NCBI GenBank assembly: GCA_026416815.1
Contig: JAOAEJ010000056.1
Span: 1-34,903, forward strand
Length of the DNA stretch: 34,903 nucleotides
Origin: Clostridia bacterium
GTDB taxonomy: Bacteria; Bacillota; Clostridia; Acetivibrionales; DSM-2933
Reading direction: 5' to 3'
The notes under the pieces were generated by a model. It ran no database searches. It was given only the letters and a program-made list of their open reading frames with translations, and was not told the origin of the DNA. Of this stretch, positions 1-7,974 are shown in pieces (the stretch's first letter is position 1; the number at the start of each line of letters is the position of its first letter). A program made the position numbers and the translations under genes.

Positions 1-141
1 TCTTATTTAGGGCTTATAAGCCGCATAAATACTAAGATTTTAGCATTTAACATATGCTTTTATATTAATAAGCTGATTGGAAATATGAACTTGTCAAAGA
101 TCAAAAGTTTGATATTTTAATTAGCACAAGGGGTTAAATTA

Positions 142-192
142 TATTGCGATAATCAGATTTTTCCTTGTAATATCATTATCGCAACTTATATA
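142..192. repeat. Half copy of the 126-bp twin-hairpin element
   Basis: This stretch forms a hairpin with 10-bp arms (TTGCGATAAT and ATTATCGCAA). It matches the right half of the elements at 3652-3777 and 28275-28400, including the core TTTTTCCTTGTAATATCATT. The left half is not recognisable upstream, so the copy looks truncated or degenerate. It lies just after the stop codon of the 426-aa-class gene and could act as the end of that transcript, though there is no good T-run. Positions 1-141 hold nothing else I can name. Confidence 0.7.
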
Positions 193-200
193 CTTAAAAA

Positions 201-1448
201 TTATATAGAAAAAATATCATCATCTTCCTTTTTGTCATTCTTATTTATATCTCTAACCATGTTTTTATAGCTGTTTCCCGGAAGCATAATCTCTTCTTTA
301 TTCTCAACTTTAGGGGGCTCTTGCTCCAATACCCTGGAGTTACAAATTGTTTTTCCGCAGCGCTTGCATTTATTTTGCCGACGTTGCTCTTGTAAATTCT
401 CATGGCTGGCAATATCCTCTACACTTTTAAATACTTTATTAATCACATCTGCGCCTTTTTCCAATACTCTGTCTACGCCCTCTTCCACTTTTCTTCCGAT
501 GACATCCAGAATATTTCCTTCGTAATTATCGGTTTCCTCAGAAGTGTTGGGGACATGTCTTTCATGTTTAAACTTATCATGGCTTTCACCGGTAAGCATG
601 GCTTTAGCGGTTTTTGGGTTTTGTCTGCTATCTAAGCTTTGTTGACTTTCTCTTGTTACATCAACAGATTTTGTTTCTTGGAACCTTGAACGTTTTACAA
701 CGAATTTTTCTTTAGCATCATGGGCTGAAATATTATTGAAAACACTTCTTCTCGCGTCATTAGAGCTGTGCATTCCTATACATAGCGAAAATGGCATTCC
801 TTTTGCTACGATTGCCAATGCATTTTCCCATAGTAATTCTTCTTGTCCCTTGCCCGAAGGAAAAACATGCACTTCATCTCCAATTTCATGATTAAACTCT
901 CTTTCCCCATTTTCGTCACTGGAGCTAATAACACAGCGAGCATTATCAATAGGCTGATACCTTCCAAGTGTAGCCATATTTGCACCCGGATCGCTCCATT
1001 TCTCTTCCCACCGCGGGCTTACATAGTCTTTAAACAAGTCTGCAAACATTTCAATGGGGATATCATAGGCAATCTTCTTTTCCCGATCTATTTGAAATAC
1101 GTATCCCAGGAAGACATAAATCGGTCTCCCCGGTGTCCCTGGCTTGCTGCTGTGTTCATCATATTCCTTACCCTCAGCAACCTTTTCCCGACCGATTTTA
1201 TTCAATGTTTTTGCCATGCAGGTTATTCCGATAACACAGTATTTACCGTCGCTAAATACAGATTTTCTTATAGAATCCTCCAGAAAATCTGCGGAATTAG
1301 TTGTGCTTAAAACAAATTCTTTAGCCCACGCTATCCTGCTATCGTTAAAATCTTCAGGAACAGCAAGGAACTTGGGCCTAAAGTCCATTTTGTATGTGCG
1401 GCTGTGTACCAATGGAGCAAATAGGGGAACCCTTTGTTCAATTTCCAT
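201..1448 (-). CDS. Unrecognised protein with C-terminal Cys knuckle and DIFSI tail
   Basis: I do not recognise this family. I place the start at the ATG at 1448 (415 aa) because AAAGGAG lies correctly upstream of it; the open frame extends 11 codons further. The N-terminal half (about residues 1-240) looks globular. It contains a hydrophobic FSDGKYCVIGITC segment and a GRPIYVFLGYVFQ segment. The rest is highly charged and probably disordered, with a short CKRCGKTIC motif near residue 360 that could bind a metal. The last residues are DDDIFSI, a tail shared with two other proteins of this cluster. It is the last of four minus-strand genes and follows the GTPase-like gene at 1637-2602 after a 188-bp gap containing an inverted repeat. 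It could be an effector or adaptor for the GTPases, but that is inferred only from position and the shared tail. Confidence 0.75.
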   Translation of the reverse strand: MEIEQRVPLFAPLVHSRTYKMDFRPKFLAVPEDFNDSRIAWAKEFVLSTTNSADFLEDSIRKSVFSDGKYCVIGITCMAKTLNKIGREKVAEGKEYDEHSSKPGTPGRPIYVFLGYVFQIDREKKIAYDIPIEMFADLFKDYVSPRWEEKWSDPGANMATLGRYQPIDNARCVISSSDENGEREFNHEIGDEVHVFPSGKGQEELLWENALAIVAKGMPFSLCIGMHSSNDARRSVFNNISAHDAKEKFVVKRSRFQETKSVDVTRESQQSLDSRQNPKTAKAMLTGESHDKFKHERHVPNTSEETDNYEGNILDVIGRKVEEGVDRVLEKGADVINKVFKSVEDIASHENLQEQRRQNKCKRCGKTICNSRVLEQEPPKVENKEEIMLPGNSYKNMVRDINKNDKKEDDDIFSI

Positions 1449-1470
1449 ATAAAAAACTCCTTTTACAGTT

Positions 1471-1615
1471 AGACAAGTCATATTAGTACTACTTTGTTAT
1501 TTTTGAATTTATGACAAAGAAATAACAACTCAAAAACGTTATTGATTATTTCTTCATCTGCAAATCAATCTTGTAATTTGCCATAATTAAGGTACATTAC
1601 AAAGTAGTATTTGTC
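1471..1615. repeat. Imperfect inverted repeat of about 145 bp between two genes
   Basis: The sequence AGTACTACTTTGTTAT near 1485-1500 is matched in inverted orientation by ATTACAAAGTAGTATT at 1596-1611 (14 of 16 bases), and GACAA occurs outside both arms. The interior is AT-rich and contains a smaller hairpin (TTGTTATTT/AAATAACAA). The size and ends resemble a small non-autonomous element or a large regulatory stem. I see no second copy in the window. Confidence 0.4.
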
Positions 1616-1636
1616 TTGGCACAGATATAATAAGGA

Positions 1637-2602
1637 TTACGATAGTTTTTTCTCTACACCATTTAGATACACCGGTATATTGGAGTTTAGAAGCTCACCG
1701 GAAAGTCTTGCAGCGTCCTGCTCCATTTTCTTAATCTCATCTGCATTTAACTGAATTTCCGACTCAAGGCCTTTAATAGTGTCGCCCTTAAACATCTTAC
1801 CAAAAAAACTATCTCTTATTCCCGAAAGTTCACTCAGCTTGTTTGTATTTTTTGATATAAGGTCATTTACATACCCCTGTATAGCACAGTATATTCCAAA
1901 AGCAACCGGTAAATAAATATTTTTAGGCTCCAATTTCCCCGTACCCCCATTTTCAGCTATGTTTTTCCCCAGGGTAACAGGTATAATTGATACAAGCTTG
2001 TCATACCCGTTGGGTTCGGTAAACAGAGGGCTGAATACTTCCTTAATAATATCTTTCACTTCTTCTCCGCTTCTTTTACATAAGTCAAACTTTGTTACTA
2101 CAATTACAATAGGGGGTATACGCTTATTTACACTTTCAAATTCATTTAATATATGCATATACCTTTTAGCTCCCAGTTCACTTCGGATATAATAAGCAGG
2201 ATCCTCCACTTCTTCAGAAAAAGCTTTTCCGTCTACACAAATAAATAAGCACGACGACTCTTTTAAGTACTCCTTAAACTTTTTTACATCTTCAGTGTCA
2301 GAACTAGCCCTTAGCGAATCACCGGGGTAATCAAGCCATTTAAAGGTCATTATTTCCTTCATGCCGTATTTTAGTTTAAAGTCATAATTTCTTACTTCAT
2401 CACTAGGGGCAGGGAAACGTTTTTCCCCTTTACTTGAATCCCGTAGGGTTTCCCAAAGTGCTTCCAGTTCGTTATCAGTGTCCCAGTCTGCGGATAAGGT
2501 AAACCCTTTAAGTCCACAACTCATTATATTGTACATACCCGCCAAATAACAGGTTTTGCCCGAACCTGACAATCCTACCATTGTTATCTTGGTTGTTGGC
2601 AT
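1637..2602 (-). CDS. TRAFAC-like GTPase (GTPase A of a paralogous pair)
   Basis: This is a 321-aa soluble P-loop protein. Its Walker A/G1 motif is GLSGSGKT (residues 10-17), its G3-like motif is WLDYPGD (89-95, Asp91 and Gly94) and its G4-like motif is TKFD (170-173). The TK.D in place of NK.D still fits guanine recognition. The segment after the P-loop (CYLAGMYNIM then KGFTL) resembles the bacterial 'DO-GTPase2' type of TRAFAC GTPase described from NTP-dependent conflict systems; that placement is from pattern memory. The C-terminal 60 residues form a charged helix. It lies 38 bp after the related GTPase B, and AGGAGAGGA precedes the ATG. Unlike its three neighbours it lacks the D-I/V-F tail and ends in EKKLS. 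Confidence 0.8.
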   Translation of the reverse strand: MPTTKITMVGLSGSGKTCYLAGMYNIMSCGLKGFTLSADWDTDNELEALWETLRDSSKGEKRFPAPSDEVRNYDFKLKYGMKEIMTFKWLDYPGDSLRASSDTEDVKKFKEYLKESSCLFICVDGKAFSEEVEDPAYYIRSELGAKRYMHILNEFESVNKRIPPIVIVVTKFDLCKRSGEEVKDIIKEVFSPLFTEPNGYDKLVSIIPVTLGKNIAENGGTGKLEPKNIYLPVAFGIYCAIQGYVNDLISKNTNKLSELSGIRDSFFGKMFKGDTIKGLESEIQLNADEIKKMEQDAARLSGELLNSNIPVYLNGVEKKLS

Positions 2603-2640
2603 AAAATATCCTCTCCTATCAAAACTTCATATTTAACTAC

Positions 2641-3588
2641 TTATAAAGCAAATATATCATGTTCTTTTTCTATATTAATGCTTTCAAACATCTTGTACTC
2701 GTCCAAATAAGCTTTAAGCTGTCCTTCCACATGCTCCATATCCTTTGCAATCTCCATTTTTTCTTTCAGCTTAGCAGCTTCCTTACTTGCAAGATCATAG
2801 TAAGAAGGCTCACGGAATACCAAGCTGACTAAACTGTCGAATATGCCGCTCTTTTGTACATAGGTTTGTGCCTTTTCACTATGTTTTTTTACCTGATCAG
2901 CTAAGGAAACATATTCCTTTATTATGCCGTGATACATAAGAGCCATAATGGGAAAATCAATATGCATAATCCCTCTTTTAGTGCATGATACAGGAATAAC
3001 GTGGGCTACTATATTATCATTTTGTTCCACAGCCATAAGGAAGCTTTCCAGCGGTGACAGCAGCCTTTCAAAGTTCTGATTTATCTCTAGGTCATCCATT
3101 ACAAGGTCATATTTGGTAAGCAGAATTATTATACTCAGAGGTTTGTCTATTTCACCAACGTATTGGTTTACTATAGAAAGTATCTTTCGTACTCTTGTCC
3201 TCTCCGACTCATTATTCTTAAGGGCATCGGCTTCAAAAAACATCATTATTGCATCGGAGGTCTTAATATCCTTTTTCAATTGCTCTATATCGTCATTGCC
3301 CTGAGAAGATTCATTAATCATACCTCCCCTGTAGTCCTTCCAGGAAAAGTCGAGCACACGTCTACTGTGATACATCAGGTGAAATTTGTATACGTTCCTT
3401 TTATCTGTCCCGAAGGGGTACTTATTGCTTGACTTTATATTACTGAAAAGCTTCGTAAACATTTCATGGTCATTTCCATTGATTGCTTTCAATGTGAATC
3501 CTTTTATCGGCTTTTGCATTAACCCGTATGTACTAACCATGTAAGTTGTCTTACCGGAGAAGGAATTACCCAGCATAAGTATATTCAT
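2641..3588 (-). CDS. TRAFAC-like GTPase (GTPase B of a paralogous pair)
   Basis: This is a 315-aa P-loop protein, paralogous to the adjacent GTPase A. G1 is GNSFSGKT (residues 7-14), the G3-like motif is KDYRGG (84-89) and the G4-like motif is TKYD (158-161). The KGFTL segment after the P-loop is shared with A. The DYRG form of G3 differs from the DYPG of A, so the two may differ in hydrolysis or in role. The C-terminal third (from about 240) is mostly charged helix and ends EHDIFAL, matching the tails of the two outer genes of the cluster. GGGGGAT precedes the ATG. A 126-bp twin-hairpin element lies just upstream, between this gene and the coiled-coil gene. The two GTPases may form a heterodimer; this is inference. 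Confidence 0.8.
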   Translation of the reverse strand: MNILMLGNSFSGKTTYMVSTYGLMQKPIKGFTLKAINGNDHEMFTKLFSNIKSSNKYPFGTDKRNVYKFHLMYHSRRVLDFSWKDYRGGMINESSQGNDDIEQLKKDIKTSDAIMMFFEADALKNNESERTRVRKILSIVNQYVGEIDKPLSIIILLTKYDLVMDDLEINQNFERLLSPLESFLMAVEQNDNIVAHVIPVSCTKRGIMHIDFPIMALMYHGIIKEYVSLADQVKKHSEKAQTYVQKSGIFDSLVSLVFREPSYYDLASKEAAKLKEKMEIAKDMEHVEGQLKAYLDEYKMFESINIEKEHDIFAL

Positions 3589-3651
3589 TTTAATAATCCC
3601 CCAGTTTATTGAAATCCTATTTGTCTTAATATGGCTAACCAGCTTATTCTA

Positions 3652-3777
3652 CTATATAAATTGCAAAAAAGAATCTACAACGAAGTTCTCCCTAAATCTT
3701 TTTTACAATTTGTTACCTTAAGCTATATTGCTATAACCAAATTTTTCCTTGTAATATCATTATCGCAATTTATATAG
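3652..3777. repeat. 126-bp twin-hairpin MITE-like element, copy 1
   Basis: The ends are 13-bp terminal inverted repeats (CTATATAAATTGC and GCAATTTATATAG). TCTA directly flanks both sides (3648-3651 and 3778-3781), which looks like a 4-bp target duplication. Inside are two hairpins in tandem: one with AAATTG.AAAAAAGA arms, and one ending in ATTATCGCAA whose left arm is mutated here (TTGCTATAAC). The copy at 28275-28400 matches it along its whole length in opposite orientation and has the same 126-bp size. No open frame is present, so it would need a transposase supplied elsewhere. Confidence 0.8.
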
Positions 3778-3833
3778 TCTATTAACCATTTTGATATTGA
3801 CGGTTAGCCTCCTTTTGAAGCTGCAAATTTATA

Positions 3834-5315
3834 TTATATAGAGAAAACATCCTTTTTGGAAACTGCATTCCCTCCACTGTATGAGTCCTTGGCGGTGGTT
3901 AGGTTGAAAATATCTTCCTCTCCATTACCGGTCATCTCTCCACTATCACAAACCTTTTCGTTTGAAACAACCTTTTTCTTAACCTCTTTGCTGCTATTTG
4001 AAGCACAGCTTATCTGAGGGCAGCTAAGGTTATTTGAGATACTATTGAGGCAGTCAACAGCAGCATAATCCTCTATAAGCCTATAACAACCCTTCAGTTG
4101 TTCTATATATGCAAGGTCATTCTTTGTAAAATATGGCCTAAGATCATCTAATGAGTATTCTCCAGAACCCTCTAATCCTCTTAGTTCACCCCAGTACTTC
4201 AGCGAATCGTTAATAGATTTTCTTAACCATTCCCTATCCACCAACACACCTACACTCTCCCCGAATTGTAAACACAGCTCAGGTAAAAAACAGGTCTTCT
4301 CCTTCTTAAGCCTTGTAAAACAATTATGTGGGTTGCTACTATCAAGAATCAACTTGTATAATTCTTTATACTGACTCATAAGGTAATCTTTTAGGCCTTC
4401 AAATCTAGAATCATTCAACTGATCCCCTATAATACGCGGAAGAATAGGAGCAGAATTATATTCTATAAAATAATACATGTCGGCAATCCAGCCTACAATA
4501 TAATTAAAATAAGCTTGAAGTTCTTCGGCAAAATTTAAGTAATAACCCTCATCCAAACGGTTATCCACTATGGCCTTTTTGAATGGTATTGAGAATAGCT
4601 TATCTTGATAGATTGAGTCGTTTCCAAATCCCCAAAAAGCCACATTGAAGTATAGGGTCTCGTGTACTACCTTAGGGCTTATTATTAAAGTAGGCAGCCC
4701 CTTTAAAGCATAATACAGATTTTCATTGGCAGCACCTCCACCTTCATGGGTACTTTTCCATCCTCCACCATAGAATATTACCGGCTGACCGCTTTGCTGA
4801 CTGTAGTTCTTGTTTATGAATTGGTACAGTCCTTCATTGACTATATCTTCAACATACTTTCTGTAGATATCACTGGTGGATTTTGTGACAAGCACTCTTA
4901 GAGCTACTCGCGTATCATTACCTTCAAGCCAGTCCTCTGAAAATTGTGAAGTACCCTTCACTAGTGCTTCTCTGCGCACCACAAAAGGAGGAACAATCAA
5001 CGGCCAGCACTGTTGAAGAAAATATTGCCACTCTGCCTGCTTGGTCAGGCTATCAAAGTTTTGTTCCTGTTCAAGCAGCCGATACTCATGGCCCAAACGT
5101 GTAATTTCCTTTTGGAGCCATACGGATTTTTCAAACATCTCGCGCTGAAAATTTTCTCTGTTGCTTTCAAGCATTAACTGCAGCTGCTGATTCTTTTTCG
5201 CTAGCTCCTGCTGGTTTTTTATGTTTCTGCTTGTATTGATAACAGATACTAAACTCTGTGTAACCAATGAAGCTCCATATAACATAGGATCCATAGAATC
5301 TTCTTCCCTTTCCAT
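3834..5315 (-). CDS. Unrecognised coiled-coil protein, first gene of the GTPase cluster
   Basis: This 493-aa protein belongs to no family I recognise. After a short N-terminal segment (ASLVTQSLVSVIN), residues about 25-95 form a long coiled coil rich in Gln, Glu and Lys. A globular domain of about 300 residues follows, with a YGGGW motif near 185 and many aromatic residues. The last 60 residues are polar and disordered and carry the short motif twice: EEDIFNL internally and KKDVFSI at the very end. It is the promoter-proximal gene of the minus-strand GTPase cluster. GGAAGGGAAG precedes the chosen ATG; a second ATG seven codons in also has a fair ribosome site. The long coiled coil suggests it oligomerises or scaffolds the GTPases, which is inference. 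Confidence 0.75.
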   Translation of the reverse strand: MEREEDSMDPMLYGASLVTQSLVSVINTSRNIKNQQELAKKNQQLQLMLESNRENFQREMFEKSVWLQKEITRLGHEYRLLEQEQNFDSLTKQAEWQYFLQQCWPLIVPPFVVRREALVKGTSQFSEDWLEGNDTRVALRVLVTKSTSDIYRKYVEDIVNEGLYQFINKNYSQQSGQPVIFYGGGWKSTHEGGGAANENLYYALKGLPTLIISPKVVHETLYFNVAFWGFGNDSIYQDKLFSIPFKKAIVDNRLDEGYYLNFAEELQAYFNYIVGWIADMYYFIEYNSAPILPRIIGDQLNDSRFEGLKDYLMSQYKELYKLILDSSNPHNCFTRLKKEKTCFLPELCLQFGESVGVLVDREWLRKSINDSLKYWGELRGLEGSGEYSLDDLRPYFTKNDLAYIEQLKGCYRLIEDYAAVDCLNSISNNLSCPQISCASNSSKEVKKKVVSNEKVCDSGEMTGNGEEDIFNLTTAKDSYSGGNAVSKKDVFSI

Positions 5316-5564
5316 AGTTTATCTTCCCTTCCAGTTAGTTTTCAAAGGGTTATATTGAAGCAATTATTGAGCGGAATATCATCATCGAATATTGTTGAAA
5401 TTAGTAAAATACCGGATAATAACATATATAAAGTTAGTATTTATTACATATTACATCCAATATAGCCATGTTTTTCTTAAAACCATTTTATAATTTCTTA
5501 ATTGCTAATGTCAATAAATTATAGGAATAAATAAAAGTTTTCTGAAATCTGCTCATCATAGGCC

Positions 5565-5654
5565 GTTTAGGTTGAAATGAGTGATTCCCAGTCAGGCACT
5601 AAGCTGTGATTGCTTCGATTTGAATGACTGGATAAAATCACTTTCACCTTAAAC
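5565..5654. repeat. Long imperfect palindrome, copy 1
   Basis: The outer arms begin GTTTAGGTTGAAA and end TTTCACCTTAAAC. The pairing continues inward through GTGATT/AATCAC and CCAGTCA/TGACTGG, so nearly the whole 90 bp can fold as one stem. TATCT follows the right end. The element at 5832-5920 has the same outer sequence, size and following TATCT. It lies in the 617-bp gap between the GTPase cluster and the cyclic-di-GMP genes. Confidence 0.7.
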
Positions 5655-5741
5655 TATCTTTAAGCCTCAAATTCCTTTGAATTGGTACTAATGAATCGCC
5701 TAATAGTACTGTACTACTAATAAGATATAACTTTTAAATAT

Positions 5742-5780
5742 AAAAAACCCGGAAATTCTTAATATAAACAGAATTCCGGG
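5742..5780 (-). terminator. Rho-independent terminator after the GGDEF/HD-GYP genes
   Basis: On the minus strand, GCCCGGAATTCTG pairs with GAATTTCCGGG around a short AT loop, followed by TTTTTTATA. It terminates the two minus-strand cyclic-di-GMP genes and sits between the two palindromic repeats. The remainder of the gap 5316-5932 shows no gene. Confidence 0.8.
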
Positions 5781-5831
5781 CTCCAATAAGTATATTTTAT
5801 CTTCATTTGACCTTACTTTCCCATATTAAAA

Positions 5832-5920
5832 GTTTAGCTTGAACTTAGTGATTTCCAGCTAGGGAAACACCCGTGGTAAGTGGTGGTTTTCTAGCTGGAA
5901 AAATCACTTTCAACCTAAAC
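5832..5920. repeat. Long imperfect palindrome, copy 2
   Basis: The left arm AGTTTAGCTTGAAC then AGTGATTTCCAGCTAG pairs with the right arm CTAGCTGGAAAAATCACT then CAACCTAAAC. The outer 20 or so bases match the palindrome at 5565-5654, while the loop-proximal bases differ but stay complementary within each copy. This compensatory pattern points to selection on, or origin from, a folded single strand. It starts 12 bases past the stop codon of the GGDEF/HD-GYP gene. Confidence 0.7.
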
Positions 5921-5932
5921 TATCTATATATG

Positions 5933-7870
5933 TCATGACACTGCTCTTTCCTTATTCAACATACCTAAAAAAACCTCTACAATATTTGGGTCAAATTTTG
6001 TCCCTGCACATCTTCTTATTTCAGCTATTGCCTGCTCCTTATCCTCAGCCTTATTATAAGGTTTGCCGTATACTATTGAATCGTAGGCATCTACGACAGC
6101 AACAATTCGAGATACTATAGGTATCTCATCAGCTTTAAGACCCTGTGGATATCCCGTACCGTCCCAGTTTTCATGGTGGTAAAGAATAGGATTTGCGATA
6201 GAAGCTGTCTCTGCAATCGCTGCTGCGATTCTGTAGCCTATTTCACAGTGCTGCCTCATTACCTTCCACTCTTCTTCGGTCAAGTCTTCCTGCTTTTTAA
6301 GTATATTATAGGGTATTGCTACTTTACCAATATCATGAAGTATAGCCAAAAGGCTCAGGTCATCCATATCACTTCCCGCCAGTCCAAGAGCACTTCCCAG
6401 CTGCAGTGCCAGGTCTTTTACCCTGCTGTTATGTTCCGCAGTCTCACTGGTTTTTTCTTCAAGAGTTTTCCTTAAGGTAGTAATAATGGAACTACGTACA
6501 TTTTTCCCTTCTGCCAGTTTATTCTTATACATCCTGTCTTCAGCTTTTTTAAAAACAGCTTCTATATGGTGCCTATCTTTACTTTTAGTACCGTAGCCCA
6601 CTGAAATACTAGGAATTATGGTGTCTGAAGTCTCATTTTTACACCGTTCCCTTATTACATTACATATTCCAAGTACTTCTGCCTCATTTGCCCCAGGCAG
6701 CACTACAGCAAACTCATCTCCTCCTATACGTCCAACTTTATCCTGTTCCCTTGTGCATTCCTTTAATATTTGTGCTACTTTCTTCAGCAGTTCATCTCCT
6801 TGTCTGTGTCCAAACGCATCATTTACAAGCTTGAGGCCATTAACATCTCCTATTATAATGCTGAAGGGTAGTAGTTTATTTGAATCCAACCTAAGCATCT
6901 CTTCTTCGATAAAGGTCCTGTTATATACACCTGTAAGCCTGTCATGGTAGCTCAGGTACTTTAACTCGTCTTCAGCCTTCTTCCTTTCACTAATAGTTTC
7001 AGTATAAATAATTATCCCGCCAATATTCCCCTTATTATCTAACCACGGCCGACACTCCCAGCGAATATATTCAGTCTTCCCGTCTGCCCCTATAAAATGC
7101 TCCTCTTCCTCACGCTCTATACTACCCTCAATACATCTTGCATAGACTTCCTCCCACCTTGCGCGGAGGCTGGGTAAGACCTGATAACACTGCTTGCCTA
7201 TTATATCTTTTTCTTCCAAGTTGTAATCCCTTAGATATTTATCACTGGTCATGACATACCTAAGTTCCCTATCAAAGACAGCTATAGCGTTTGGATTATG
7301 TTTTATTATGAGTCTTGTCCTTTCTTCGCTCTTCTGTATTTCCTGTTCTATATCATGCTTGAACTGTAATTTAATGAAACATGTGATACCAAATATAGCA
7401 ATCACAGCAATCATAACTCCAATATTAGTATTGGCTTTATCGCTTAAGAGCATTGACACTACTACCAATATAAACATTGTTAGCTCGAAAAACAACATAT
7501 GATAAGGCTTTCTAAATATAGAACTAGACGCAAATACAACCAGTACAAGCAACAAACATGCACCTTCTGTGAACCCATTGGTATAAGCATAGTCGACGGT
7601 TGCAATACCTGCAATATAAACCGGTGCATAGAAAACATAAAGCATATTTCTTCTTGCATAATCGCTCACGTAGCTTAAAACAAATATACCTAAAAATATT
7701 ACAGAAATTGCAAAAGTATATGATACTTTAACCAATGTATCGGAATATACAACCTTCCATAGATATCCACCAAGTGGTGCAAATAAAGCAGATAGTATAC
7801 AAAGCACCCTTAGGGTTGTCATTTCATACTTTAATATACTGCCCTTATAATCATATTTATTGCTATTCAT
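5933..7870 (-). CDS. Membrane PAS-GGDEF-HD-GYP cyclic-di-GMP enzyme (first copy)
   Basis: This 645-aa protein carries both synthesis and breakdown modules for cyclic di-GMP. Residues 20-170 hold about six membrane segments. A PAS domain follows (about 185-300, HNPNAIAVFD). The GGDEF diguanylate cyclase domain (about 300-460) has an intact GGDEF at 383-387 and an inhibitory-site RxxD (REQD, 374-377). The HD-GYP phosphodiesterase domain (about 465-640) has HD at 512-513 and HHENWDGTGYP at 565-575, so both sites look competent. GGGGAGAT precedes the ATG. It lies 104 bp after a close paralogue of the same length and architecture, so the pair looks like a tandem duplication. The PAS or membrane part would sense the signal; the ligand is unknown. 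Confidence 0.93.
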   Translation of the reverse strand: MNSNKYDYKGSILKYEMTTLRVLCILSALFAPLGGYLWKVVYSDTLVKVSYTFAISVIFLGIFVLSYVSDYARRNMLYVFYAPVYIAGIATVDYAYTNGFTEGACLLLVLVVFASSSIFRKPYHMLFFELTMFILVVVSMLLSDKANTNIGVMIAVIAIFGITCFIKLQFKHDIEQEIQKSEERTRLIIKHNPNAIAVFDRELRYVMTSDKYLRDYNLEEKDIIGKQCYQVLPSLRARWEEVYARCIEGSIEREEEEHFIGADGKTEYIRWECRPWLDNKGNIGGIIIYTETISERKKAEDELKYLSYHDRLTGVYNRTFIEEEMLRLDSNKLLPFSIIIGDVNGLKLVNDAFGHRQGDELLKKVAQILKECTREQDKVGRIGGDEFAVVLPGANEAEVLGICNVIRERCKNETSDTIIPSISVGYGTKSKDRHHIEAVFKKAEDRMYKNKLAEGKNVRSSIITTLRKTLEEKTSETAEHNSRVKDLALQLGSALGLAGSDMDDLSLLAILHDIGKVAIPYNILKKQEDLTEEEWKVMRQHCEIGYRIAAAIAETASIANPILYHHENWDGTGYPQGLKADEIPIVSRIVAVVDAYDSIVYGKPYNKAEDKEQAIAEIRRCAGTKFDPNIVEVFLGMLNKERAVS

Positions 7871-7974
7871 TCTTATCTCCCCGCTAGCAATTTAACAAAA
7901 TTAATGCCTCACCAGTGTTATCAATGAATTTATCCGGTAAGGTACAGTAGTTCTATAGATTATAGGTTACATAT

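Noticed and set aside
402..1452. Open frames on the plus strand across the knuckle-protein gene
   Set aside because: They lack ribosome sites and family resemblance and are shadows of the minus-strand gene, which has a good ribosome site and a coherent domain pattern.
7871..7974. Possible cyclic-di-GMP riboswitch between the two GGDEF/HD-GYP genes or in the leader 9910-10327
   Set aside because: I looked for the GEMM-type conserved core and tetraloop-receptor pattern and saw neither.
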